Shown: positions 21,506-30,048 of the stretch, piece after piece
Layout: each line of letters starts with the position of its first letter
Numbering within the stretch: the stretch's first letter is position 1
DNA from: Mesorhizobium sp. CAU 1732
Lineage (GTDB): Bacteria; Pseudomonadota; Alphaproteobacteria; Rhizobiales; Rhizobiaceae
Assembly: GCF_039888675.1 (NCBI RefSeq)
Contig: NZ_JBDQQR010000001.1
Span: 496,001 to 560,000, forward strand
Direction: 5' to 3'
DNA: 64,000 bases
Position numbers and translations under genes: made by a program
Notes under the pieces: generated by a model
What the model was told of the DNA's origin: nothing
Databases searched by the model: none
What the model saw: the letters and a program-made list of their open reading frames with translations, nothing else

Positions 21506-22021
21506 TCAGGCGGCTTCCTGCTTGGACAGGCCGACGCGCAGGTCGGTCGCCGTATAGATCTGTTCGCCGTCCGCCTTCAGCCAGCCGTCAGCCGTGCCGA
21601 GGACGAGGCGGCCGCGCATCACGCGCTTGAAATCGATGCCGTACTCGACCTTCTTGACCGAAGGCGTGACCATGCCCTTGAACTTCACTTCGCCGGTGGA
21701 GAGCGCCATGCCCTTGCCCGGAAGGCCGAGCCAGCCGAGATAGAAGCCGGTCATCTGCCACATGGCGTCGAGGCCCAGGCATCCCGGCATGATCGGGTTG
21801 CCGATGAAATGGCACGGGAAGAACCAGAGGTCGGGCTTGATGTCGAGTTCGGCGCGGATATAGCCCTTGTCGAATTCGCCGCCCGTCTCGCTGATGTCGG
21901 TGATGCGATCGAACATGAGCATGGGCGGCGCGGGTAGCTGTGCGTTGCCGGGGCCGAAAAGCTCTCCCCTGCCGCATGCCAGCAGTTCCTCGTAGTCGTA
22001 GCTCGATTTCTGTTCGAACAT
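21506..22021 (-). CDS. fabA: 3-hydroxydecanoyl-ACP dehydratase/isomerase FabA
   Basis: 171 aa from ATG 22021, with GGGAG 5 bases upstream; the longer frame is rejected because FabA proteins have this length and start. FabA dehydrates and isomerises the C10 intermediate, the branch point to unsaturated fatty acids. Catalytic residues His71 (in PCHFIGNP) and Asp85 (in LGLDAMWQ) match E. coli His70/Asp84. First gene of the fab cluster, divergent from irr. Confidence 0.96.
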   Translation of the reverse strand: MFEQKSSYDYEELLACGRGELFGPGNAQLPAPPMLMFDRITDISETGGEFDKGYIRAELDIKPDLWFFPCHFIGNPIMPGCLGLDAMWQMTGFYLGWLGLPGKGMALSTGEVKFKGMVTPSVKKVEYGIDFKRVMRGRLVLGTADGWLKADGEQIYTATDLRVGLSKQEAA

Positions 22022-22115
22022 CGTCACTCCCGTCCCTTGCTCGTCGACGGCCTGTCGGATCGCCTGTCGTGGCTCCCAACTATCACAGTCCGTTTCAGAC
22101 TGGAAACCGCGAACG

Positions 22116-22144
22116 GCTCTAGCGCGCCGCCCGACGAGGGTCAA
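22116..22144 (-). promoter_or_regulatory. Candidate promoter of fabA-fabB-fabI
   Basis: On the - strand, TTGACC (22144-22139) and TAGAGC (22121-22116) are separated by 17 bases, placing a start near 22109, about 90 bases before fabA. Confidence 0.45.
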
Positions 22145-22154
22145 TGTGCCGCTA

Positions 22155-22183
22155 TTGATCGCGTATCAGGTACAGAATATATG
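22155..22183 (+). promoter_or_regulatory. Candidate promoter of irr
   Basis: TTGATC (22155-22160) and TATATG (22178-22183) with a 17-base spacer, about 65 bases before the irr start. It lies back to back with the fabA promoter candidate, so a repressor bound here could affect both. No clear iron-control palindrome was found. Confidence 0.45.
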
Positions 22184-22247
22184 TTGAGATGGTGGCGATG
22201 CGAATGAATTCGCAATTCGGTACGATGAAGCGAAGGGAAAGCAGCGT

Positions 22248-22676
22248 TTGACGCAGGCTTGCGACACACTGGGCGAAGAAGTCGAAATGCGGGTCCGGGC
22301 GGCCGGCCTTCGTCCGACGCGTCAGCGCGTGGCTTTGGCGGATCTGCTGTTTGCCAAGGGTGACAGGCATCTGTCGGCCGAAGAGCTGCACGAAGAGGCG
22401 CTTGTGGCCGGCGTCGCCGTGTCGCTCGCGACCGTCTACAACACGCTCCACCAGTTCACCGAAGCCGGCCTGCTCCGCATCCTCGCGGTGGAAGGGTCGA
22501 AAACCTATTTCGACACCAACACGTCCGATCACCATCACTTCTTCATCGAAGGCGAAAATCGCGTGATGGACATCGATACCGGCATGGTGACGGTCCACAA
22601 CCTGCCCGAGCCTCCGGAAGGCATGGAAATCGCGAACGTCGATATCGTCGTTCGTCTTCGCCCGAAAGCGCGGTAG
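22248..22676 (+). CDS. irr: Iron response regulator Irr (Fur family)
   Basis: 142 aa. A TTG start at 22248 follows AGGGAAAG; no upstream ATG is in frame, and the next ATG (22287) would cut into the N-terminal helix. The winged helix contains GLRPTRQRVALADLLF and LATVYNTLHQFTEAGLL. The His triplet at residues 95-97 (SDHHHFFIEGEN) is the haem/metal-binding HxH element of Irr rather than the Fur metal site. The N-terminal Cys-Pro haem motif of Bradyrhizobium Irr is absent (Cys5 is followed by Asp), as in most rhizobia. Irr represses haem and iron-use genes under iron limitation; location beside fabA is the usual rhizobial context. Confidence 0.93.
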   Translation: MTQACDTLGEEVEMRVRAAGLRPTRQRVALADLLFAKGDRHLSAEELHEEALVAGVAVSLATVYNTLHQFTEAGLLRILAVEGSKTYFDTNTSDHHHFFIEGENRVMDIDTGMVTVHNLPEPPEGMEIANVDIVVRLRPKAR

Positions 22677-22702
22677 TCAGCGCGCCAGGCGCGGCCCCCG
22701 CA

Positions 22703-23260
22703 TCAATCCTTGTAGGTTTCGCCCGGATACGCGCCCCAGATCTGCGTCTGGCTCATCCACCCGCGATGGCCGGCAAATTCCATCTCGCACCATTGACCGT
22801 TGCAGACGCTGATCGATCCGATGACGCCCGGTTCGAGCCTGGCTACGATGCGCGACGTCGTGTCGGGCTGCGCGCGCAGCAGGAGCTCGCTTTCCTTGCC
22901 TTGCTGCCAGGGTGCTGCCACAGCGGTGCGGCGGCCTGAAAGCAGCGACTGGTTGATCCAGCCTTCCGCGCCTTCCGCGTCGCGAACACGGCGCCAATTG
23001 TCGTACTCCTGGATGATTTCCATCGGCACGCCGGCCTTCATGTACATCCATTCGACGGGATAGTTGAGGCCGGGGCCGATCCGCAGATTGACCTTGCCGG
23101 ATTTGAGGCTGACGAAGCGCGGCAAGGGCAATCCGCTTGGTCCCATGCTCGCGGATTGCGCGTAGGCTGCGCCTGTCGGCGCGCACAGCATCAGGGCGGC
23201 GAGACCAGCCGCTGCCAGAATTCCAGTCGATGATTTCCGCGACGTGACGCGAGAGCCCAT
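22703..23260 (-). CDS. Exported SH3-like domain protein
   Basis: 185 aa. A signal peptide covers about residues 1-35 (ILAAAGLAALMLCAPTGAAYA, cleavage near AYAQS). Two bacterial SH3-like repeats follow: SLKSGKVNLRIGPGLNYPVEW through WINQSLLSGRR, and LLLRAQPDTTSRIVARLEPG through EFAGHRGWMSQTQIWG. A Cys pair (SVCNGQWCEMEF) may form a disulphide. Such proteins are periplasmic and often bind cell wall. Convergent with irr; divergent from the hydroxyacid dehydrogenase. Specific role unknown. Confidence 0.85.
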   Translation of the reverse strand: MGSRVTSRKSSTGILAAAGLAALMLCAPTGAAYAQSASMGPSGLPLPRFVSLKSGKVNLRIGPGLNYPVEWMYMKAGVPMEIIQEYDNWRRVRDAEGAEGWINQSLLSGRRTAVAAPWQQGKESELLLRAQPDTTSRIVARLEPGVIGSISVCNGQWCEMEFAGHRGWMSQTQIWGAYPGETYKD

Positions 23261-23413
23261 TTTTCCAACCCACGATTACCTGACGAACCCGGCCCCGGTG
23301 ACCTCATCGGGCGGCCCTTTTTCTTTGTCATCTGCAGGACGGCTTGTTACACAGGCTCCAAGACCGCGACCTGGTCGACACAGATTCCAAGTGTCGCCAA
23401 TCTTGGTTAAAGA

Positions 23414-23428
23414 GGTCTCAACGAGACC
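23414..23428 (+). promoter_or_regulatory. Short perfect hairpin in the leader of the hydroxyacid dehydrogenase gene
   Basis: GGTCTC, AAC loop, GAGACC; it ends 17 bases before the start codon and just before the ribosome-binding site. It could be an operator or leader hairpin, or chance. Confidence 0.2.
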
Positions 23429-23445
23429 CTGTATTCGAGGACGTC

Positions 23446-24447
23446 ATGGTCGCCAGGAAAAAGCCCCTCGTCGTGATCACCCGGAAACTGCCGGACGCGA
23501 TCGAGACCCGTATGCGGGAGCTTTTCGATGCGCGCCTGAATGTGGACGACCGGGCGCTGACGCAGCCCGAACTCGTGGCCGCCGTTACGGAGGCCGACGT
23601 GCTGGTTCCGACCGTCACCGACCGCATCGACGCGGCGCTGATCGCGCAGGCCGGGCCGAGCCTCAAGCTCATCGCCAATTTCGGAAACGGCGTCGACAAC
23701 ATCGACGTCGCCGCCGCCGCGAAGAAGGGCATCGTCGTCACCAACACGCCCAATGTGCTGACGGAAGACACTGCGGACATGACCATGGCGCTGATGCTGG
23801 CCGTTCCGCGCCGCCTCACCGAAGGTGCGACCGTCCTGAAGGGCGACGGCAAGTGGACGGGCTGGTCGCCGACATGGATGCTGGGACGCAGGCTCGGCGG
23901 CAAGCGCCTCGGCATCGTCGGCATGGGCCGCATCGGCACCGCGCTCGCACGCCGCGCGAAATCCTTTGGCCTGTCGATCCATTATCACAACCGGCACAAG
24001 GTCGCGCCGGCGACGGAGGATGCGCTGGAGGCGACCTATTGGGAAAGCCTCGACCAAATGCTCGCCCGCATGGACATCATTTCGGTCAACTGCCCCTCGA
24101 CGCCTGCGACCTTCCATCTCCTGTCCGCGCGGCGTCTCGCGCTGATGCAGCCCTCCGCCTATCTGGTGAACACCGCGCGCGGCGACATCATCGACGAGGA
24201 CGCGCTGGTCAAGATGCTGGAAGGCGGCAAACTTGCCGGTGCGGGGCTCGACGTGTTCGAGCACGAACCGGCGGTCAACCCGAAACTCGTGAAGCTGGCC
24301 GCCAAGGGCAAGGTCGTGATCCTGCCGCATATGGGCTCGGCTACGATCGAGGGCCGTATCGACATGGGCGAGAAGGTGATCATCAACATTCGCGCCTTCT
24401 TCGACGGCCACCGCCCGCCGGATCGCGTTCTGCCCTCGCGGGCGTGA
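23446..24447 (+). CDS. D-isomer-specific 2-hydroxyacid dehydrogenase (glyoxylate/hydroxypyruvate reductase-like)
   Basis: 333 aa from ATG 23446, with CGAGGA 7 bases upstream. NAD-binding motif GIVGMGRIGTALARRA near residue 155; catalytic set Arg in VNTARGDIIDED, Glu in AGLDVFEHEP, and His in ILPHMGSATIEGR. The closest pattern is the GyaR-type glyoxylate reductase of rhizobia; hydroxypyruvate or other 2-ketoacids are also possible substrates. A small membrane protein gene follows 8 bases later. Confidence 0.88.
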   Translation: MVARKKPLVVITRKLPDAIETRMRELFDARLNVDDRALTQPELVAAVTEADVLVPTVTDRIDAALIAQAGPSLKLIANFGNGVDNIDVAAAAKKGIVVTNTPNVLTEDTADMTMALMLAVPRRLTEGATVLKGDGKWTGWSPTWMLGRRLGGKRLGIVGMGRIGTALARRAKSFGLSIHYHNRHKVAPATEDALEATYWESLDQMLARMDIISVNCPSTPATFHLLSARRLALMQPSAYLVNTARGDIIDEDALVKMLEGGKLAGAGLDVFEHEPAVNPKLVKLAAKGKVVILPHMGSATIEGRIDMGEKVIINIRAFFDGHRPPDRVLPSRA

Positions 24448-24455
24448 CGCGAGAG

Positions 24456-24773
24456 ATGAGGCTGTTCCCCCCACGCACGCCGGAAGAGCGGCGATCGGAG
24501 CGAGTGGACGCATTTTGGGTCTTCGGTTTCTTTGCGGTCTTGTCGTTGGCCGGGCTGGGTCTCTTTATTTTTGGCGGAGAACTGCCGCCCTCAGGCGATT
24601 CCGTATACGCGATCGTCCGCTGGATGGGATTGGTCGTTGGATGCGTATCGCTGTATCTGGCGATTCAAAGCCTGCTCGAGGCGCTGATCGTCGCCACGAT
24701 GGGCTACGAACGCGGGCTGGCCCTGCTGATTGCGGTAGGAGCCGTCGGCGCGTTCCTCGCGTGGCTTGTCTGA
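24456..24773 (+). CDS. Small three-helix membrane protein, unknown function
   Basis: 105 aa from ATG 24456, preceded by GCGAGAG. Hydrophobic segments at about 22-42 (WVFGFFAVLSLAGLGLFIFG), 52-75 (IVRWMGLVVGCVSLYLAIQS) and 88-105 (LALLIAVGAVGAFLAWLV). It starts 9 bases after the dehydrogenase stop, so likely co-transcribed. Its last 70 bases overlap the 3' end of the convergent aconitase X small-subunit gene. No family recognised. Confidence 0.6.
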   Translation: MRLFPPRTPEERRSERVDAFWVFGFFAVLSLAGLGLFIFGGELPPSGDSVYAIVRWMGLVVGCVSLYLAIQSLLEALIVATMGYERGLALLIAVGAVGAFLAWLV

Positions 24774-25189
24774 TTTTCCACGTCGATCATGCCGTCAGTC
24801 CCGACGCATAGTCGGCAACCCCTGAAAGCGCGCTGGCTGTCTGCGTCGAGCCGCACGGCGACCGGCGTCGCCAGCCCCATTTCCCTCGCCACGACGAGGC
24901 CAAGCAGCAGGATCGCATCCGCCTCGTGAAGCACGAGCGCTGCCGGCGCATGACCGTTGCTGACGAGTTCGAGCAAAACCGCCGAAGCTGACGAAGAACC
25001 GATCGTGCCCGGCAGGCACAGCACCGTGCCTGCAATGCTCAGCCTATGTTCGGGATGGCGAACGTCGGCGATCCGCCCTGTCCTTGGATCGACACCGCCC
25101 CAGAAGCTGATCGGCGCGGACAAGACGAGCGCGTCCCCCGCGCCGCCGCGACCGCTCACCAAAACCTCTGACGCGATGGACCGGCTCAC
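24704..25189 (-). CDS. Aconitase X swivel domain protein (DUF126), small subunit
   Basis: 161 aa. ASEVLVSGRGGAGDALVLSAPISFWGGVDPRTGRI and LCLPGTIGSSSASAVLLEL are the hallmark of the AcnX swivel domain, the small subunit of a split aconitase-like dehydratase. Known members are cis-3-hydroxy-L-proline dehydratase in bacteria and phosphomevalonate dehydratase in archaea. The start overlaps the large-subunit stop by ATGA. The C-terminal 20-25 residues (after MIDVENQ) are longer than typical and overlap the opposite-strand membrane protein gene. Confidence 0.85.
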   Translation of the reverse strand: MSRSIASEVLVSGRGGAGDALVLSAPISFWGGVDPRTGRIADVRHPEHRLSIAGTVLCLPGTIGSSSASAVLLELVSNGHAPAALVLHEADAILLLGLVVAREMGLATPVAVRLDADSQRAFRGCRLCVGTDGMIDVENQTSHARNAPTAPTAISRASPRS

Positions 25190-26436
25190 GACGCAAAACC
25201 CGTTAGCAGTGGCTTACCAATAATCGCGCTCTCGACGCATTCGACGAGCGACCCGTAGACGACGCCATAGCCGGTGTTGCCCGGCGCGTAATGCGCGAAT
25301 TTTCCCGAATTGGTCATCAGCACGCCGCCCGTGAGATCGGGCAGGATCGGCGTCACGACCACGCAGGTATCGACGACGATGACGACGCCGAGCCGCTCGA
25401 GTGCTGCCCGTCGCGCGCCGTCGATCGCCGAGAGCACATGGCGGCCCGTGCAGGCGTAGAGCGGAACCGCAAGCCTGCGTCCCGCGACCAGCTCTTCGAG
25501 CCGGCCGATCTCGGCAAGCGACAGATGCGGGCTGCCGATCGCGACGGCGTCGATGTGGTCGGCATTCTCGGTGGTCGAGAGACGCCGCTGCGCCGCTGCC
25601 GCCATGGCCGGCGACACGCGGATGACCGTCTGCGGTTCACGGCCGCTCAGCGCGGTTTCGAGGTCGGGCGCTTCCGGCGTCACGCCTGCGACGTGGAACA
25701 ATCCGACCGCGCCCGACGATGCGGCCGCCGCGCCAAACGCTTTCAACGCATCGTCGCCCGGATTTGCGGGCGCACCGGCCACGACACCGATTGCCGTGCC
25801 GACCTCGCGCCCGAACAGACTGCCCAGCACAGGCCACGCGATTTCCAACGCGAGAAATGATGCCGCCAGGCCGGAAACATCGAACAGCACCGTCGCGACA
25901 CGGTTCTCCGCGCGATGCAGCCCGTAGTCGGGCGCGCGGCCAGAGATCGCGCAGGCGATGTCGAGAAAGTCGCCATACCGGTTCGTCCGCGCACCCAGCA
26001 CCGAGTTGCAGAACACCACCGCGTTGGATTCGCCCCAGGCGACGTCGGTTCCCTGCGCGGGACGATGCCCTGCCTGATAGGGCGCACACGTCCAGCTTGG
26101 CTCGCAACCGAGCGCGCGGTAGGCCTGCATCATGCGCCGCGCCATGCCGCGCTCCGGCTCGGCCAGTCGCACCGCCGAGCAGCCCGTCAGGTCGAGCGCG
26201 CCGACATTGAGCGTCGCGCGCACCGTGACCTGCGCGCCACCCTCGACCAGACGCTCCGCGAAAAACGTGCCGGAATCGCCATGATAAAGCGCGCCGTCGA
26301 TATGGGCGGACGCGATCGGGATGAGGCGAGGGGCGCCCATTAGCCGCGCCGCCTCCGCGACGATCCGCATCGCCATCGCCGCCCCGTCCGAGCCGGCGGC
26401 GATCTCCTGTTCCTCTGGCGTGAGAGCCACGCTCAT
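25186..26436 (-). CDS. Aconitase X catalytic subunit (DUF521)
   Basis: 416 aa. The family is seen from VALTPEEQEIAAGSDGAAMAMRIV, LIPIASAHIDGALYHGDSG, CAPYQAGHRPAQGTDVAWGESNAVVFCNSVLGARTNRYGDF (the Cys and conserved RTNR segment that hold the metal or cluster), and TGGVLMTNSGKFAHYAPGN near the end. With the small subunit it should form a two-chain AcnX lyase; cis-3-hydroxyproline dehydration is the likeliest reaction in this lineage, but no hydroxyproline transporter or reductase gene is nearby. Overlaps the GNAT gene upstream by ATGA. Confidence 0.85.
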   Translation of the reverse strand: MSVALTPEEQEIAAGSDGAAMAMRIVAEAARLMGAPRLIPIASAHIDGALYHGDSGTFFAERLVEGGAQVTVRATLNVGALDLTGCSAVRLAEPERGMARRMMQAYRALGCEPSWTCAPYQAGHRPAQGTDVAWGESNAVVFCNSVLGARTNRYGDFLDIACAISGRAPDYGLHRAENRVATVLFDVSGLAASFLALEIAWPVLGSLFGREVGTAIGVVAGAPANPGDDALKAFGAAAASSGAVGLFHVAGVTPEAPDLETALSGREPQTVIRVSPAMAAAAQRRLSTTENADHIDAVAIGSPHLSLAEIGRLEELVAGRRLAVPLYACTGRHVLSAIDGARRAALERLGVVIVVDTCVVVTPILPDLTGGVLMTNSGKFAHYAPGNTGYGVVYGSLVECVESAIIGKPLLTGFAS

Positions 26437-26921
26437 ACGAAGCGTTTTCTCATGGTGATCGTTGTCGGCCGATCGAAGCCCGCATGTGCCGTCCGCTCCG
26501 TCTCGACGAAACCCAGCCTGTCGAAGGCGGCATGGTTGGCCGTCAACTCGATCCGGGTTTGCAGCTCCAGCGCGGTCTTGCCCGCAGTACGCGCGATCTC
26601 CTCGGCATGCACCACCAGCCTCCTGCCGATGCCGTGACCGTGCTTGCCGGGGTCAACCGCAAGCTTGCCCAGATAGAGGTGATCGTCCTTTTCGGCCAGG
26701 AAAACGCACCCGACGATGTCTTGATCCATGAGCGCGACTATGCCGATCTCGTCCTCGGCGCGCTGGCGCAGGCCGTCCTCCGTGAGACGGTGAACAGACG
26801 AAGGCGGGTCGATCACGCCGTCCATGGAGGCGAAGGCGCGCCGGATCATCCTCAGCAACTCGCCCCATCGCCCGAACTGCGGCGCGAGACGGTACAGCAT
26901 GATCCTGTTTTCGGTAAGCAA
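26433..26921 (-). CDS. GNAT-family N-acetyltransferase
   Basis: 162 aa. The acetyl-CoA site is visible as LYLGKLAVDPGKHGHGIGRRLVVHAEEIA, followed by the strand LELQTRIELTANHAAFDRLGFVET. An internal start at MLYRLAP (26900) is possible. The stop overlaps the AcnX large-subunit start (ATGA), so the three genes form one coupled unit. Acceptor substrate unknown; an amino acid-like substrate related to the AcnX pathway is speculation. Confidence 0.85.
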   Translation of the reverse strand: MLTENRIMLYRLAPQFGRWGELLRMIRRAFASMDGVIDPPSSVHRLTEDGLRQRAEDEIGIVALMDQDIVGCVFLAEKDDHLYLGKLAVDPGKHGHGIGRRLVVHAEEIARTAGKTALELQTRIELTANHAAFDRLGFVETERTAHAGFDRPTTITMRKRFV

Positions 26922-26924
26922 TGG

Positions 26925-27692
26925 CTAACCTATGGCCTTGTAGCGAACCGTGTCGAACGTCGCGCCGAGCCCGTCATACATCAGCAGGCGACCGACCAGT
27001 GGTTCGCCTATGCCCGTCACGAGCTTGATGGCTTCCATAGCCTGCAACGTCCCGATCACGCCGACCAGAGCGCCCAGCACGCCGGCTTCGGCGCAGGACG
27101 GCACCAGATCGCGCGGCGGCGGTTCGGGAAAGAGATCGCGATAGGAGGGGTTCTTGCGCCCGTCCGCCGCGACCTCATAGGGCTTCAGGACGGTGACTGA
27201 TCCGTCGAAGCGCCCGACGGCGCCTGTAACCAGCGGCTTTTCCGCCAACGCGCAGGCGTCCGCCACGAGATAGCGCGTGTCGAAATTGTCGGAGCCGTCG
27301 ATGACCATGTCGTAAGCCGCCACCAGCCCGTCGACATTCGCGGCATCGAGCCGCATGATGTGCCGCTCGACATGCACATGCGGATTGATGCGCGCGATCG
27401 TGGAAGAGGCGCTGTCGGCCTTGGCGCGGCCGACGCTTCCCGTGTCATGGATCACCTGCCGTTGCAGGTTCGACAGCGAGACCGTGTCGTCATCGACGAT
27501 GCCCAGCGTGCCGACCCCGGCAGCCGCGAGATAGTGCAGCACCGGCGCGCCGAGCCCGCCTGCGCCGATCACGAGGACACGCGCCCGCTTGAGCTTCTGC
27601 TGTCCCGGCCCGCCGACTTCCGGCAGCACGATATGGCGCGCATAGCGCTCGAGTTCCTCGTCGGACAGGGCAGGGGGCGGGGATTGGTTCAT
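26925..27692 (-). CDS. moeB: Molybdopterin-synthase adenylyltransferase-like ThiF/MoeB protein
   Basis: 255 aa. E1-like fold with RHIVLPEVGGPGQQKLKRA, the nucleotide-binding VIGAGGLGAPVLHYLAAAG, DDTVSLSNLQRQ and DGSDNFDTRYLV. It would adenylate the C-terminus of a sulphur-carrier protein (MoaD or ThiS). The CAEAGVLG cysteine is kept, but the two CxxC zinc pairs of E. coli MoeB are absent: the first is replaced in NPSYRDLFPEPP and no C-terminal pair exists. MoeB or ThiF role cannot be separated. Lies 39 bases downstream of recF on the same strand. Confidence 0.82.
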   Translation of the reverse strand: MNQSPPPALSDEELERYARHIVLPEVGGPGQQKLKRARVLVIGAGGLGAPVLHYLAAAGVGTLGIVDDDTVSLSNLQRQVIHDTGSVGRAKADSASSTIARINPHVHVERHIMRLDAANVDGLVAAYDMVIDGSDNFDTRYLVADACALAEKPLVTGAVGRFDGSVTVLKPYEVAADGRKNPSYRDLFPEPPPRDLVPSCAEAGVLGALVGVIGTLQAMEAIKLVTGIGEPLVGRLLMYDGLGATFDTVRYKAIG

Positions 27693-27731
27693 GCGGCCAC
27701 CATATCGCCTGGCGCGCGCGCTGTCAGCGTG

Positions 27732-28913
27732 TCAGCCCACGACAACGGCTCCGCCAGAAACCTTCAGGAACTGCGCGCGGCCCTCCAGGCTCGAAAACAA
27801 TGCCGCATCCGTCCCGGTCATGAAGGCCTGGCAGCCAAGCTCTTCCAGGATTTCGAACAGCGCCGCCCGCCGCCCCGCATCGAGATGTGCGGCAATCTCG
27901 TCCAGAAGCAGGATCGGCGGCGCGCCCGAAAGCTCGGTCACCAGCCGCGCGTGCGACAGGATGAGCCCCGTCAGAAGCGCCTTCTGCTCGCCGGTCGAGC
28001 ACAGCTCGGCCGGCATGTCCTTTGGCCGATGGCGCACCACCAGATCCGACCGGTGCGGTCCGTCGAGCGTCCGGCCAGCCGCCCGGTCGCGCGCGCGATT
28101 GTCAGTCAGGCTGCGGCGATAGACCTCTTCGGCTTCCACCGCCGGCATCGCGCCGATCGCCTCTTCGAGCGTCCCCTGAAGCGCGATGTCGGACTTCGGG
28201 AACAGGCTGTCCTCCGGAAGCCGCTCGATCATGCCCGTCAGCAGCCGCACGATCTCCAGGCGCGCGGCGGCAATCGCCGTGCCGGTTTCCGCCATCTGGA
28301 TTTCGATCGCCTCGAACCACCGGTCGTCGCGGCTCTGCTCGGACAGGAGCCGGTTGCGGCCGCGCATGGCTTTTTCGAAATCGAGCGCGCGACGCCCATG
28401 CGTGGGGTCGATCGCAAGCACGAGCCGGTCCATGAAGCGCCGCCTGTCGGCTGCCGGCCCCGTGAAGAGCGCGTCCATCGCCGGCGTCAGCCAGATGACG
28501 CGCAGCCAGTCCAGCATCTCGTCGGCGTTCCTGGCAGGCGCGCCGTTGATGCGCACCTTGCGGCCGGAAAGCTCGCCATTCGGCCCGCGTTCGCCGATCG
28601 TGCCGGTGCCGATCTCGACATCGCCGAACGCGCCTTCGACGCGCGCGTGAATGGCAAACCCGTCTGCCGCTCCGGCGCGCGCGACGTCGTCATGCGCCGC
28701 GCGCCGCATCCCGCGGCCCGGCGTCAGAAAGGAAATCGCCTCGAGAAGGTTGGTCTTGCCCGCCCCGTTCTCGCCCGTCAGGACGACGGGGCCGGGCGAG
28801 AAATCAAGCGCGGTGCTGGCATAGTTACGGAAATCGGTCAGCAGCAGGCGCGCGACATGTGTCTGCGCCCTGCCGTGCGGGGTGTCGGACGCGGTCTGCT
28901 CAATGTCGGACAC
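27732..28913 (-). CDS. recF: DNA replication and repair protein RecF
   Basis: 393 aa. SMC-like ATPase that helps load RecA at gaps. N-terminal RLLLTDFRNYASTALDF, Walker A GENGAGKTN (residues 48-56), and the C-terminal signature/Walker B region with PPILLLDEIAAHLDAGRR. It starts 16 bases after dnaN and was probably transcribed with it. The first 15-20 residues are variable and the true start may be slightly internal. Confidence 0.95.
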   Translation of the reverse strand: MSDIEQTASDTPHGRAQTHVARLLLTDFRNYASTALDFSPGPVVLTGENGAGKTNLLEAISFLTPGRGMRRAAHDDVARAGAADGFAIHARVEGAFGDVEIGTGTIGERGPNGELSGRKVRINGAPARNADEMLDWLRVIWLTPAMDALFTGPAADRRRFMDRLVLAIDPTHGRRALDFEKAMRGRNRLLSEQSRDDRWFEAIEIQMAETGTAIAAARLEIVRLLTGMIERLPEDSLFPKSDIALQGTLEEAIGAMPAVEAEEVYRRSLTDNRARDRAAGRTLDGPHRSDLVVRHRPKDMPAELCSTGEQKALLTGLILSHARLVTELSGAPPILLLDEIAAHLDAGRRAALFEILEELGCQAFMTGTDAALFSSLEGRAQFLKVSGGAVVVG

Positions 28914-28929
28914 GGTGAAAAATGCGCGT

Positions 28930-30048
28930 CTAGACGCGCATCGGCATCAGCACATAGAGCGCATGATCGTCGGTCGTGTCGTGGATCAGCGTCGGCGAGC
29001 CGGCATCGGCCAGCATGAAGCGCGCTTCGCTGCCGGACAATTGCGCTGCGACGTCGAGCAGATACTTCGCGTTGAAGCCGATCTCGATCGGATCGGAATC
29101 ATAGTCCGCCGCGAGTTCTTCGGTGGCGCTGCCGGAATCCGGGTTGTTCACCGTCAGCGTCACCTGGCCGCTGGCGATCGACAGTTTTACCGCACGTCCG
29201 CGCTCCGACGAGATGGTCGAGACGCGATCGACGGCCTGCGCGAAGGTCTGTCGGTCGATGACCAGCTTCTTGTCGTTGCCGGTCGGAATGACGCGCTGGT
29301 AGTCCGGGAACGTGCCGTCGATGAGCTTCGACGTCAGGATCACGCTGCCGATCGTGAATCGGATCTTGGTGTCGGACAGTTCGGTCGTCACCGCCACATC
29401 GGGCGAATCGACGAGCTTCTGAAGCTCGCTCACCGTCTTGCGCGGAATGATGATGCCCGGCATGCCTTCGGAGCCCGCGGGCGCGTCGAGTTCGGCGCGC
29501 GCGAGACGATGCCCGTCCGTGGCGACCGAACGCAGCTTCAGCTTGCCGCCATCCTCATGCGTGTGAAGATAGATGCCGTTGAGGTAGTAGCGCGTCTCCT
29601 CGGTGGAGATCGCGAACTGCGTCTTCTCGATGAGGCCTTTCAGGCCTGCGGAATCGAGGCGGAAGATGTGGCTGAACGATCCGGCGGAAAGTTCGGGGAA
29701 ATCCGCCTGGGGCAGGCACTGCAACCGGAACGAGGAGCGCCCCGAGATCACGGACATCGAATTGCCGCTCTCGTCGACCTTCAGCATCACTTCCGCGCCG
29801 TCGGGCAGCTTGCGCACGATGTCGTAGAGGAGGTGCGCCGGCACCGTCGTCGCGCCGGCCTGCTCGATCGAGGCGGCGGTCGCTTCGGTGATCTCCAGGT
29901 CGAGGTCCGTCGCCTTCAGTTCCAGGCTCGCGCCGCTTGCCGACAGGAGCACGTTGGACAGGATCGGAATGGTGTTCCGGCGCTCCACCACGCGATGAAC
30001 GTGGTTGAGCGACTTCAGGAGATTGGAGCGTTCGAGGGTAACACGCAT
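28930..30048 (-). CDS. dnaN: DNA polymerase III sliding clamp, beta subunit
   Basis: 372 aa, standard length, three clamp domains. Begins MRVTLERSNLLKSLNHVHRVVERRNTIPILSNVL and ends DDHALYVLMPMRV. Other landmarks: LPQADFPELS, FAISTEETRYYLNGIYL and GSVILTSKLIDGTFPDYQRVIP. It tethers Pol III to DNA and recruits repair proteins. Between dnaA and recF, as in many bacteria. Confidence 0.98.
   Translation of the reverse strand: MRVTLERSNLLKSLNHVHRVVERRNTIPILSNVLLSASGASLELKATDLDLEITEATAASIEQAGATTVPAHLLYDIVRKLPDGAEVMLKVDESGNSMSVISGRSSFRLQCLPQADFPELSAGSFSHIFRLDSAGLKGLIEKTQFAISTEETRYYLNGIYLHTHEDGGKLKLRSVATDGHRLARAELDAPAGSEGMPGIIIPRKTVSELQKLVDSPDVAVTTELSDTKIRFTIGSVILTSKLIDGTFPDYQRVIPTGNDKKLVIDRQTFAQAVDRVSTISSERGRAVKLSIASGQVTLTVNNPDSGSATEELAADYDSDPIEIGFNAKYLLDVAAQLSGSEARFMLADAGSPTLIHDTTDDHALYVLMPMRV

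Noticed and set aside
22022..22247. Iron-control element (ICE) palindrome in front of irr
   Set aside because: Segments such as GAATTCGCAATTC resemble parts of the motif but no TTTAGAA-type inverted repeat is present.
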